Source: Phyllobacteriaceae bacterium (GTDB taxonomy: Bacteria; Pseudomonadota; Alphaproteobacteria; Rhizobiales; Rhizobiaceae). Taken from it: a DNA stretch of 9,167 nt. The stretch lies in NCBI GenBank assembly GCA_024645155.1, contig JAHEGF010000125.1:1-9167 (forward strand), read 5' to 3'. Within the stretch, counting starts at the first letter, position 1; each line of letters opens with the position of its first letter. The notes beneath the pieces are model-generated. The model saw only the letters and a list, made by a program, of their open reading frames with translations. It had not been told where the DNA came from and searched no databases. The position numbers and the translations under genes were made by a program. Below, piece by piece: positions 1 through 6,612 of the stretch.

Positions 1-30
1 CCTGTTGATCAAAGCAAGTGGTACGACACG

Positions 31-777
31 ATGCCTGCAAGACTGTCGGTCAATCTCAATGCGATTGCCATGCTGCGAAACCGGCGGGACTTGCCATGGC
101 CAAGTGTCACCGGTCTCGGTGCCATTGCCCTTGAGGCAGGAGCGCATGGCCTGACGGTCCATCCAAGACCGGACCAGCGCCATATCCGTTTTTCCGACGT
201 GCCGGAGTTACGCGCGCTGATCGACGACCGGTTTCCCGATGCCGAGCTAAACATTGAAGGGTTTCCGACCTCGGAGTTTTTGCGTCTGGTCGAGGAGGCG
301 GAACCGGAACAGGTTACTCTTGTGCCTGACGATCCGGCGCAGGTTACGTCGGACCATGGATGGGACTTTGCCGCCAATGAAGGCTTTCTGCGCGATACGG
401 TTGGCCGTTTGAAGGCGCGCCGGTTCCGTGTCTCTCTATTTTGCGATGCCGATGCCGATGCCGCCGCAATTGCGGCTGCAAAGGGGACGGATGCAGATCG
501 TATCGAGCTTTACACCGGTCCATATGGCGGGTGCCACAATGATTCCAAAAAGGCCGCCAAGTCCCTGGCAGACCTGAAGAAAACTGCCGCCATGGCGTAT
601 GATGCCAGACTTGGCGTCAATGCCGGCCACGACCTGACGGTCGCCAACCTGCCGCCATTGGTGAAGGCGATCCCCCATCTGGCGGAAGTGTCCATCGGCC
701 ACGGGCTGACCGCAGACGCGCTCGAACACGGCATGGCGGAGACGGTGCGGCGTTTCTTGCGGGCGCTGGGGTCATAA
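31..777 (+). CDS. pdxJ: Pyridoxine 5'-phosphate synthase PdxJ
   Basis: PdxJ condenses 1-deoxy-D-xylulose 5-phosphate with 3-amino-2-oxopropyl phosphate to give pyridoxine 5'-phosphate, the ring-closing step of the DXP-dependent vitamin B6 pathway in the cytosol. The 248-residue product is full length for the family. Seen in order: the N-terminal strand and phosphate-binding segment NLNAIAMLRNRR (8-19), HPRPDQRHI (44-52) with the loop histidine H44, NIEG (74-77) with catalytic-type E76, LVPDDPAQVTSDHGW (97-111), ELYTGPY (159-165), NAGHDL (197-202) with H200, and SIGHGL (221-226). NLNAIA replaces the enterobacterial NVDHIA form, as I recall for rhizobial PdxJ. The ATG at 31 gives the expected N-terminus, although the Shine-Dalgarno is weak (AAGTGG at 16-21). 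Residues 139-145 come from a short GATGCC tandem. Only 30 nt of upstream sequence is visible, so operon membership to the left is unknown. No acpS follows. Confidence 0.97.
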   Translation: MPARLSVNLNAIAMLRNRRDLPWPSVTGLGAIALEAGAHGLTVHPRPDQRHIRFSDVPELRALIDDRFPDAELNIEGFPTSEFLRLVEEAEPEQVTLVPDDPAQVTSDHGWDFAANEGFLRDTVGRLKARRFRVSLFCDADADAAAIAAAKGTDADRIELYTGPYGGCHNDSKKAAKSLADLKKTAAMAYDARLGVNAGHDLTVANLPPLVKAIPHLAEVSIGHGLTADALEHGMAETVRRFLRALGS

Positions 778-873
778 CCCGGACGACGAATTTCGTTTGC
801 TTCGATTCCGGCCTTTTGCGGAAAGGATTTGTTTGCGTCTGCGCGCTACCATGGCTGCCAAGGAGTGCCGACA

Positions 874-1032
874 ATGATCCTTCTTCGACGCAAATCAAAG
901 ATTGACCCGCGCCGCCGTGATCTGGCGCTGGAGACCGCGCAACGCCGTGAGGGGCAGGCGGTCCTCAAAGAACGGGTGGAACGGCTGATCAAGGCCAAAC
1001 CGCGTGACGGTCTCGAGCCATCGAAGAGCTGA
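874..1032 (+). CDS. Small basic hypothetical protein, 52 aa
   Basis: Unrecognised small protein. The case for it being real is the translation signal and the codon use. A strong AAGGAG at 860-865 lies 8 nt before the ATG at 874, and the codons are those of a GC-rich coding gene (runs such as CTG GCG CTG GAG ACC GCG). The product is very basic at its N-terminus (LLRRKSK, then DPRRRDL) and reads as one amphipathic helix from about residue 15 to 42 (ETAQRREGQAVLKERVERL), with no membrane segment or cysteines. It follows pdxJ by 96 nt on the same strand and could share its transcript. A longer in-frame ATG at 829 adds 15 residues but has no Shine-Dalgarno. It lies opposite the run-on end of the minus-strand monooxygenase-like frame, so at most one of the two is coding here. 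I favour this one. Function unknown. Confidence 0.55.
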   Translation: MILLRRKSKIDPRRRDLALETAQRREGQAVLKERVERLIKAKPRDGLEPSKS

Positions 1033-1045
1033 CACGCTTCGCGGA

Positions 1046-1394
1046 TCACCAGCGGCCGCCGCACTTGTAGCGGGCCGCGATCGGGAAACAGCGGAAACAT
1101 CACCTCGAACATCTCTGGATGAACATCGATCGCGTCGTAAGCCTCCGGAATTGATTTCGCCGATCCGGTGTCGCGATTTGCTGCAAGGGAAACCTGATCC
1201 TCCAAGAAGCAGACCCGGCAGGCTACACACTTGGTTTCATTCCAGCCATAGAATTTCTGTATCGGGCCCGGTACCTTTGTAAATTCGAGACGCCGTTCAA
1301 TTGCCCGGCGCTCCAGTTCATCAAATGCAATATCTGACCTGATCCGGACAAAAGAATATTCGCTAGTTGCACCCTCATCACCGGTCGAAATCAT
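1046..1394 (-). pseudogene. Monooxygenase-like (ABM/Dabb-type fold) coding remnant, 3' end not preserved
   Basis: The minus-strand frame reads as a small alpha+beta ferredoxin-fold protein of the antibiotic-biosynthesis-monooxygenase/YdhR type. It has an N-terminal strand SEYSFVRIRSD, a helix DELERRAIERRLEF, the conserved turn VPGPIQKFYGW, a strand CVACRVCFLED, a helix with SLAANRDTGSAKSIPEAYD, and the final strand MFEVMFPLFP. These proteins are usually about 100 residues, which this core fills. The frame does not stop after the final strand but runs on to 846, opposite the better-supported gene at 874-1032. A stop in the neighbouring frame (plus-strand tca at 1046-1048) would end the protein at the expected length, so a 1-nt frameshift around 1050-1085 is likely. 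Start is uncertain: ATG at 1394 or ATG at 1490 (adding a hydrophobic stretch), neither with a clear Shine-Dalgarno. CxxCxxC in the third element is unusual. It diverges from the TetR gene and the palindrome at 1584-1597. Family call from motif pattern; pseudogene status is inference. Confidence 0.5.
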
Positions 1395-1571
1395 GTCCGG
1401 CAAAAACACCAGGCTGAATGCCATATGGACCATGAACGCCATTTGAACGATCGCGGAACCGCGGTTGGCAACGGTTCTGCGGGAGATCATCAGAAACTGG
1501 CCTGGCTGGTAGGCAGACTGCAATCTGGTCCCAGCCAGACTGGCAAGGGACAGCGCAAGCGAGGAATTTAC

Positions 1572-1600
1572 TTGCTCAGTACCGTACCGTACGGTACATA
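1572..1600 (+). promoter_or_regulatory. Candidate TetR-gene promoter, weak match
   Basis: TTGCTC (1572-1577), a 17-nt spacer and TACATA (1595-1600) make a modest sigma-70-like promoter. The palindrome at 1584-1597 fills the spacer and overlaps the -10. Transcription would start near 1607, which is the ATG itself. Matches to consensus are only partial (about three of six in each box), so this rests mainly on spacing and on the operator location. Confidence 0.35.
1584..1597. promoter_or_regulatory. Perfect 14-bp palindrome, likely TetR-family operator
   Basis: GTACCGTACGGTAC is its own reverse complement. It lies 9 nt before the ATG of the TetR-family gene and between that gene and the divergent monooxygenase-like sequence, the usual position of an autoregulatory TetR operator. 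The element ACCGT is repeated just upstream (1581-1585), so the core sits in a partly overlapping array of half-sites. A TTGACG on the minus strand (1602-1607) could be the -35 of the divergent promoter, in which case one bound dimer would affect both directions. Binding by the neighbouring TetR protein is inference. Confidence 0.65.
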
Positions 1601-1606
1601 GCGTCA

Positions 1607-2263
1607 ATGGACATCGCTGTACACAAGGAAGTGGAATTTTCTGTGCGCCAGCGCGAAGTGCTCGATGCGGTGCTTGCGCTGATGGTGGAGCACGGCGACG
1701 GGTTTTCGATGGCCGCTGTGTGCCGCCGCGCGAGTTGCTCGAAGGAAACGCTCTATAACTGGTTCGGCGACCGCGACGGGCTGCTGACTGCCACGGTGCA
1801 ATGGCAGGCCTCCAAGGTGCGGATGCCGGGACTGGACAGTAGCGCTGTTTCTGCCGAAAGCTTGCGCCAGGCGTTGCGCTCATTCGCGATTTCCTGGCTC
1901 GAGGTCATAACCAGTGACGTATCAGCCGCGTTGAACCGGCTCGCCGTCTCGCATGCGGGATCGGGAAAGGGCCGGTTGGGCGGCATCGTGCTTGAGCACG
2001 GGCCGCTGGCGATGCGGCGGCGGTTAAGCCCGATATTCGAGATTGGTGAAAATGCGGGTCTGCTGCAGTTTGACGCAATTGATCTGGCGATCCGTACATT
2101 CTTCGGTCTGGTGGTTGCCGATTGGCAGATCCGCAAGATGCTCGGAGAGGCGGCAAGGCCGTCCGCTTCGGGCATTGAAAAGATTGCCCGCCGGGCGGTC
2201 GATGAATTCCTGCTCCTTTACGGTGCAGGCGAACTGAAAAACAGCAAATCGTCAAAGGAGTAA
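1607..2263 (+). CDS. TetR/AcrR-family transcriptional regulator, co-directional with ilvC
   Basis: One-component DNA-binding repressor of the TetR type, 218 residues, normal for the family. The N-terminal domain has a first helix (RQREVLDAVLALMVEHG, 14-30), then the helix-turn-helix at about 33-53 (FSMAAVCRRASCSKETLYNWF), with the family-typical sequence S-K-E-T-L-Y-N-W-F and GDRDGLL after it. The rest is an alpha-helical ligand-binding and dimerisation domain that gives no hint of the ligand. The start is unclear: ATG 1607 has no Shine-Dalgarno and sits at the predicted transcript start (possible leaderless mRNA), whereas GTG 1643 has AAGGAAG at 1625-1631 and gives a protein beginning right at the first HTH-domain helix. 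The gene ends 4 nt before ilvC, so both are probably on one message. The palindrome at 1584-1597 suggests autorepression and, through the shared transcript, control of ilvC. Family assignment is firm; the regulatory circuit is inferred. Confidence 0.9.
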   Translation: MDIAVHKEVEFSVRQREVLDAVLALMVEHGDGFSMAAVCRRASCSKETLYNWFGDRDGLLTATVQWQASKVRMPGLDSSAVSAESLRQALRSFAISWLEVITSDVSAALNRLAVSHAGSGKGRLGGIVLEHGPLAMRRRLSPIFEIGENAGLLQFDAIDLAIRTFFGLVVADWQIRKMLGEAARPSASGIEKIARRAVDEFLLLYGAGELKNSKSSKE

Positions 2264-2267
2264 AACC

Positions 2268-3287
2268 ATGCGTGTTTATTATGATCGCGATGCCGATCTC
2301 AATCTGATCAAGTCAAAGAAGGTGGTAATCATCGGTTACGGCAGCCAGGGGCGTGCCCATGCGCTCAACCTGAAGGATTCCGGCTGCAAGAACATCCGTG
2401 TTGCCCTGCGCCCCGGCTCGTCAACGGCAAAGAAGGTCGAAGCCGACGGCCTGGAGGTAATGAGCGTTGCCGATGCTGCCAAATGGGCGGATTTGATGAT
2501 GATGGCTACGCCCGACGAGTTGCAGGCCGACATCTACCGCGACGAGATTGCCGCAAACATCCGCGACGGAGCAGCGATTGCCTTTGCCCACGGGCTCAAC
2601 GTGCATTTCGGACTGATCGAACCGAAGGCTTCCGTCGACGTATTGATGGTGGCGCCGAAAGGACCTGGCCATACGGTACGTGGCGAATACCTAAAAGGCG
2701 GTGGCGTCCCCTGCCTCGTGGCGGTGCACCAGGATGCGTCAGGTAATGCGCTTGATCTCGGTCTGTCCTATGCCTGTGGCGTTGGCGGAGGCCGTTCGGG
2801 CATTATTGAAACGAACTTCAAGGAAGAATGCGAGACCGACCTGTTCGGTGAGCAGGTGGTGCTTTGCGGCGGCCTGGTCGAACTGATCCGCGCCGGTTTC
2901 GAGACGCTGGTGGAAGCCGGCTATGCGCCGGAAATGGCCTATTTCGAATGTTTGCACGAGGTCAAGCTGATCGTCGATCTGATTTACGAAGGCGGTATCG
3001 CCAACATGAACTATTCGATCTCGAACACGGCCGAGTGGGGTGAGTATGTTTCCGGTCCGCGCATCATCACCGATGAAACCAAGGCGGAAATGAAGCGGAT
3101 ACTCAAGGATATCCAGACCGGCAAGTTCACTTCGGAATGGATGCAGGAATACCGTTCCGGCTCTGCCCGCTTCAAGGGCATCCGCCGGCTGAACGACGGT
3201 CACCAGATCGAGGAAGTGGGTGAAAAGCTGCGTGGCATGATGCCGTGGATCAAATCAAACGCACTTGTCGACAAGGCGAAGAACTGA
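2268..3287 (+). CDS. ilvC: Ketol-acid reductoisomerase (NADP+), class I
   Basis: IlvC carries out the Mg2+-dependent alkyl migration and NADPH reduction of 2-acetolactate or 2-aceto-2-hydroxybutyrate, the second common step of valine, leucine and isoleucine synthesis in the cytosol. At 339 residues it is the short class I form. Visible features: Rossmann loop GYGSQG (23-28), the NADPH-phosphate loop with R48 and the serines at 51-52, catalytic-type H108 in AFAHGLN, APKGPGHTVR (129-138) with K131, the metal ligands D191 and E195 (ETDLFGEQ) and E227 and E231 (YFECLHE), and SISNTAEWG (250-258) with substrate-contacting S252. AAAGGAG at 2254-2260 is 7 nt before the ATG and overlaps the end of the TetR gene, indicating coupled expression. 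A diverged second copy of its last 12 codons occurs 96 nt further on (3345-3380). Confidence 0.98.
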   Translation: MRVYYDRDADLNLIKSKKVVIIGYGSQGRAHALNLKDSGCKNIRVALRPGSSTAKKVEADGLEVMSVADAAKWADLMMMATPDELQADIYRDEIAANIRDGAAIAFAHGLNVHFGLIEPKASVDVLMVAPKGPGHTVRGEYLKGGGVPCLVAVHQDASGNALDLGLSYACGVGGGRSGIIETNFKEECETDLFGEQVVLCGGLVELIRAGFETLVEAGYAPEMAYFECLHEVKLIVDLIYEGGIANMNYSISNTAEWGEYVSGPRIITDETKAEMKRILKDIQTGKFTSEWMQEYRSGSARFKGIRRLNDGHQIEEVGEKLRGMMPWIKSNALVDKAKN

Positions 3288-3344
3288 TCCGATCCACATT
3301 ATTGGTTTGGCGTCTCTTCGCTTCGCTGCGGCGAACGCGGGGAG

Positions 3345-3380
3345 ATCAGGTCCAACGCCCTTGTCGACGAGGCCAAGAAC
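3345..3380 (+). repeat. Diverged second copy of the ilvC 3' end
   Basis: These 36 nt match the last 36 coding nt of ilvC (3249-3284) at 30 of 36 positions with no gap. Translated in the same phase they give IRSNALVDEAKN, against IKSNALVDKAKN in IlvC. Three of the five changed codons are synonymous and the other two are K to R and K to E, so the copy diverged under coding constraint. It has no stop after AAC (the next codon is CGG) and no start. Similarity does not clearly extend upstream; a GC-rich hairpin (3319-3339) lies between the two copies. Confidence 0.8.
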
Positions 3381-3415
3381 CGGCTTCACCAACGCAGTTT
3401 TTCACGGCCGAAACG

Positions 3416-3449
3416 AAAAAAAGCCGGGTCACATGATCCGGCTTTTTTT
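3416..3449. terminator. Strong bidirectional rho-independent terminator
   Basis: A7-GCCGGGTC, loop ACAT, GATCCGGC-T7: an 8-bp GC-rich stem with one G-U wobble, extended by seven A-T pairs. The T-tract follows the stem on the plus strand and the A-tract gives the same arrangement on the minus strand. It therefore can end both the TetR-ilvC transcript and the convergent outer membrane protein transcript, and lies 26 nt from the stop of the latter. Confidence 0.93.
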
Positions 3450-3474
3450 ACATATGCAACGCGTTTCCCGGATA

Positions 3475-4173
3475 TTAGTTGCCGAACAACTTGTCGAGTT
3501 TGACACTTACCCGCGCGGTAACCGTATGAAAGTCGACATTGTTGACCTGAATAGACAATGGTCCAAAACCGGATGCAATCCCGGCATGCACCTTGTCACC
3601 CAGGAAAACGTAGTTGTACTCGGCGCCGATGGATACCGCTTCGGAAACCTGTAGTGCCGCTCCGAGCCCAACAAATCCTCCATGGTGAACTTCCTGAGTC
3701 GGATACACCGATCCACCGCCATTGATGGCCAAAGTCTCGACGTCTGCGGCAGCATAGCCACCTTCAAGGTAGATCAGGTAATTGTCCATGGCATAGCCAA
3801 GCCGAGGTCCGATCGTCGCCAACCAATTGATGTCCGTGTTTTGTGTCGGTACCGCAGCAGACGGATCTGAAGAGTTCATTCCCGAAAAGTCGAATGAGCC
3901 TTCAACGCCAAAAACAATATTCCCATATTGTTGGTTAAAGCCCAAGTGAATGCCACCGAGTACTCCATCGGGGTCTGCCGATAATATCGGCGTTCCGATT
4001 CCCCCCGCTGTATAGATGGAATTGTCGACCCAGTCGGCATTGCCAGTGCCATAGCCAATCTGTGCACCGGCATACCAGCCGCTCCAGTCTGCGGTCTGTG
4101 AAAGTGCCGGGGTGGCTGCCAATCCGGTGATCGCAACCGCCGAAGCCGCCGCCAGAATTGTATGTTTGATCAT
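3475..4173 (-). CDS. Omp25/31-like outer membrane beta-barrel protein
   Basis: A secreted small outer membrane barrel, 232 residues from the chosen start. Residues 1-25 form a signal peptide (charged MIKH, a hydrophobic Ala-rich core, and A-L-S before QTADW). The mature protein begins DWSGWYAGAQIGYG, the typical first strand of Omp25/Omp31/heme-binding-like barrels, and continues as alternating strands rich in Gly and aromatics (GVLGGIHLGFNQQYGNIVFGVEGSFDF, IGPRLGYAMDNYLIYLEGGYA, ALQVSEAVSIGAEYNYVFLG), ending with VTARVSVKLDKLFGN. I chose ATG 4173 because GGAAG lies 6 nt upstream on the minus strand and the signal peptide then starts properly; an ATG 10 codons earlier (4203) has neither property. 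It is convergent with ilvC and shares the terminator at 3416-3449. Members of this family are abundant structural or immunogenic envelope proteins in rhizobia and Brucella; the specific role here cannot be read from sequence. Confidence 0.92.
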   Translation of the reverse strand: MIKHTILAAASAVAITGLAATPALSQTADWSGWYAGAQIGYGTGNADWVDNSIYTAGGIGTPILSADPDGVLGGIHLGFNQQYGNIVFGVEGSFDFSGMNSSDPSAAVPTQNTDINWLATIGPRLGYAMDNYLIYLEGGYAAADVETLAINGGGSVYPTQEVHHGGFVGLGAALQVSEAVSIGAEYNYVFLGDKVHAGIASGFGPLSIQVNNVDFHTVTARVSVKLDKLFGN

Positions 4174-4384
4174 GTTCGCTTCCAATCTGGAACTAATAAC
4201 CACTAGCTAAGCAGCCTAGTCCAGAATTTCGGCGCGTACAAGTATGACTCGATCCTGTTTCTCAGGTTGAAGAATCATCGAGATGGTGGAGCGGTAAGGC
4301 TGGTCTGTATCAATCCGGCACAGGTCCGGTGGCACAGTAATTGCTAATATACAGGCGAGTGACCCAAACCGATGAGGTGGCAAC

Positions 4385-4666
4385 ATGGATAGTCGTGAAA
4401 GAGATATTCGTACCGGCAAACTGGATGAACGCCGCGCCGAGGAGCGCCACAAGGCGCTGAAAGGTGCGCGGATCATCTTCAACAGCGGATATGGAGCGAT
4501 GGAGTGCCTTGTGCGCAATCAGTCAGAACATGGCGCGCGGCTGGTATTCGGTGATGTAGCGGCGGTACCGAACCACTTTGCAATCTTTGTATCGGGAACA
4601 CAGCAGCGTCAAAATGCATCCGTGCAATGGCGATATGGCGACCAGGTGGGAATAAAAGTCGCCTGA
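4385..4666 (+). CDS. Stand-alone PilZ-domain protein (predicted c-di-GMP binder)
   Basis: 93 residues that are essentially one PilZ domain. Both ligand motifs are present: RxxxR at R17-R21 (in ERRAEERHK) and NxSxxG at N45-S47-G50 (RNQSEHGARL). The strand GARIIFN before it and the closing strands FAIFVSG, ASVQWRYGDQVGIKV fit the small six-stranded barrel, so binding of cyclic di-GMP is a sound prediction. There is no attached output domain, so it would act through a protein partner, as single-domain PilZ adaptors do in motility, adhesion or polysaccharide control. GAGGTGG at 4374-4380 is 4 nt before the ATG. It is divergent from the outer membrane protein gene, with 211 nt between the two starts, and 51 nt precede the next gene, so co-transcription with the hydrolase operon is possible but unproven. 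Confidence 0.9.
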   Translation: MDSRERDIRTGKLDERRAEERHKALKGARIIFNSGYGAMECLVRNQSEHGARLVFGDVAAVPNHFAIFVSGTQQRQNASVQWRYGDQVGIKVA

Positions 4667-4717
4667 CACTCGGCGATTGCCACAGTTTTTCTTTGCGCCA
4701 CGGTTGTATTTGCCTTC

Positions 4718-5851
4718 ATGTCGGGCAAGTCTCCGCAAATGTCCTTGCGCCTTGCCACTTTCAACGTCGAAAACCTTATGAACCGGTTTGATTTTTCCGG
4801 CTATCGCAACGAGCTTTATCAGGATCGCGCGCTCAAACTCTATGACATTGCCGACGAGCGGGAGTACCGCTCACTGGAAAAGGCGCGTGCAGTTGCGCAT
4901 ACCGATGACGCGCGTCAACTGACGGCGCTGGCGATTGCTGACACCCGTGCGGATATTGTCTGCATGCAGGAGGTCGACAATATCGAAGCGCTGAACGCAT
5001 TCGAATATGGATACCTGTTCAAGATGACCGGTTCCGGTTACCGCCGCAAATACATGAGCTCCGGCAATGATTCACGCGGCATTGATGTCGCGGTGATGAT
5101 GCGTGACGAGACAGCGGACGGGCAACCGATCGAGTTTGTGCGCATGACCAGCCATGCCCATCACACATACGAGGAATTCGATCTCTTTAACGATGCGCTG
5201 GCAGAAATGGAAATGCAGCCCCACGACCGGTTGTTTAAGCGAGATTGCCTGGAAGTGGACCTGACGGTTGCCGGCCGGCCGTTGACCCTGTACCTGGTGC
5301 ACTTCAAGTCTATGGGCGGCGGCCGAAACGGGGTGGCGGGACGTGAATTCACCATGCCGGTCAGGACAGCCGAGGCGAAGGCAGTCAGGCGGATCATAGA
5401 GGACCGGTTCGGCAGGGAACGCTCGGCATCCAAACGCTGGGCAATCTGCGGTGACTGCAATGACTACAATGAGCGCATCGTCATAACCGGCGACCAGTGG
5501 AACGGCTATCACTTCGACCCGGTTGTTGAAAAGCAATCAAGCCTCGACGAGTTCCTGTCAGACGGGTTTGCCGAAAACCCGGTAGCGCGACTCGAGGAAT
5601 TCGACCGCTGGACGCTTTTTCATACACGCGGACCCGACGAGCGCCACCTGTGCCAGCTCGACTACATCCTGCTGTCTCCGTCAGTTGCCGAGGCGAATTC
5701 GGCAACACTGCCCGAGATAATCCGCAACGGGCAGCCATACCGAACAGTGTTTCCGCCTGGCCGGGAAGCAGAGCGCTATCCGCGAACCGGATGGGACCGA
5801 CCGAAGGCGTCGGATCACTGTCCAGTCGTTATCGAGCTTGATCTGATCTGA
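4718..5851 (+). CDS. Endonuclease/exonuclease/phosphatase (EEP) superfamily protein
   Basis: A 377-residue metal-dependent phosphoesterase of the DNase I/exonuclease III-like fold. All fold signatures appear in order: LATFNVENL (12-20) with N16, CMQEVDN (82-88) with the metal ligand E85, SRGIDVAVMMR (119-129), LYLVHFKSMGGG (191-202) with H195, ICGDCNDYNE (243-252) with D246 and N248, QLDYILLS (313-320) with D315, and ASDHCPVVIELD (364-375) with the catalytic D-H pair at 366-367. The active site therefore looks intact. The substrate (nucleic acid, phosphoinositide or another phosphodiester) cannot be deduced. No signal peptide is seen, so a cytosolic role is likely. The start is uncertain: ATG 4718 and ATG 4739 both lack a clear Shine-Dalgarno, and only the few residues before the first strand differ. 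Its TGA overlaps the next ATG by one base, showing translational coupling to the NUDIX gene. Confidence 0.92.
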   Translation: MSGKSPQMSLRLATFNVENLMNRFDFSGYRNELYQDRALKLYDIADEREYRSLEKARAVAHTDDARQLTALAIADTRADIVCMQEVDNIEALNAFEYGYLFKMTGSGYRRKYMSSGNDSRGIDVAVMMRDETADGQPIEFVRMTSHAHHTYEEFDLFNDALAEMEMQPHDRLFKRDCLEVDLTVAGRPLTLYLVHFKSMGGGRNGVAGREFTMPVRTAEAKAVRRIIEDRFGRERSASKRWAICGDCNDYNERIVITGDQWNGYHFDPVVEKQSSLDEFLSDGFAENPVARLEEFDRWTLFHTRGPDERHLCQLDYILLSPSVAEANSATLPEIIRNGQPYRTVFPPGREAERYPRTGWDRPKASDHCPVVIELDLI

Positions 5852-6612
5852 TGAGTGCGTCGGGCAAGCCGTCCTTTGATATCCCGCGCAACCGCGTCCT
5901 GCCGGTCGGTTCCATCGCAGTACGGCTCGATGATCAGCCGCACCCCTACCAGCTGGAAAACGCGGCTGAGATCGAGGAGAACTGGCAGTTGGAAATCAGG
6001 CGGAATCCCGACCTTTTTGACGGTAAAGTGGCGATGCTTTCGCACCTTCGCTACTCGGCCGGGCGCATCGTCGGCGTCTGCCATTCGATCCGCTTTGCAA
6101 CCTTTCTTAAATGGCGCAAAGACCGGTTTGCCGGCAAAGGTTTCCACTTTTTTGCCAATGCCATACCTGTTTGTCGCGACGGAGGCCTGATCGCGGTCAA
6201 GATGGGCAGGCATACCGCAAATGCCGGACGCGTCTATTTTGCAGCCGGTTCTTTCGAACCGGCGGATTTCAGAGACGGATACGCCGACATTGATTTCAAC
6301 ATGCGCCGCGAGGTTGCCGAGGAAACCGGCATCGATCTTGCTCCGCTGGTTCGCGACAGAAACTATCATGTCCTGTGCACTGCTGCGGGACTGACGCTGG
6401 TCAGACGCTACTACCTGGAGGCGGATGCAAAAACGGTGGTCCGGCAGGTCCGCGAGTACATTTCTAGCGACAGCACACCGGAAATCGACGATGTCATTGC
6501 CATTTACAACGAGGCCGGCATTCCAGACACTGCGCCGGTCCACATGCTGCCGCTGGTGCGGTGGCATTTTTCCGGCACCGGCGAAAGTTGCCAATTGGAG
6601 AAACAACCGTGA
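5851..6612 (+). CDS. NUDIX hydrolase
   Basis: A 253-residue protein with a Nudix fold in the middle: a strand FHFFANAIPVCRDGGLIAVKM (98-118), then AGSFEPADF (132-140) and the helix RREVAEETGI (152-161), which supplies the REVxEExG part of the Nudix box with E154, E157 and E158 as Mg2+ ligands. The first half of the box is non-canonical: the G-to-RE distance is longer than in the classic Gx5Ex7RE form, with DFRDGYADIDFN inserted, as in some larger NUDIX proteins that act on nucleoside diphosphate-linked compounds. About 90 residues of N-terminal domain precede it. Enzymes of this fold cleave X-linked nucleoside diphosphates; the substrate here is unknown. The start ATG overlaps the stop of the EEP gene (TGATG) and the TGA overlaps the GTG of the PhzF gene, so it sits inside a coupled operon. 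Confidence 0.92.
   Translation: MSASGKPSFDIPRNRVLPVGSIAVRLDDQPHPYQLENAAEIEENWQLEIRRNPDLFDGKVAMLSHLRYSAGRIVGVCHSIRFATFLKWRKDRFAGKGFHFFANAIPVCRDGGLIAVKMGRHTANAGRVYFAAGSFEPADFRDGYADIDFNMRREVAEETGIDLAPLVRDRNYHVLCTAAGLTLVRRYYLEADAKTVVRQVREYISSDSTPEIDDVIAIYNEAGIPDTAPVHMLPLVRWHFSGTGESCQLEKQP

Noticed and set aside
806..823. Possible terminator after pdxJ (TTCCG ... CGGAA)
   Set aside because: Only a 5-bp stem with an 8-nt loop and no T-tract.
846..1045. Minus-strand frame continuing the monooxygenase-like sequence to 846
   Set aside because: Arg/Ser-rich, no family resemblance, and opposite a better-supported gene with a strong Shine-Dalgarno; looks like antisense read-through in GC-rich DNA.
4174..4384. 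Promoters for the divergent outer membrane protein and PilZ genes
   Set aside because: TTGTAC-17-TAGGCT on the minus strand and TAATAT near 4345 on the plus strand were considered; matches are about three of six or lack a -35, so neither is called.
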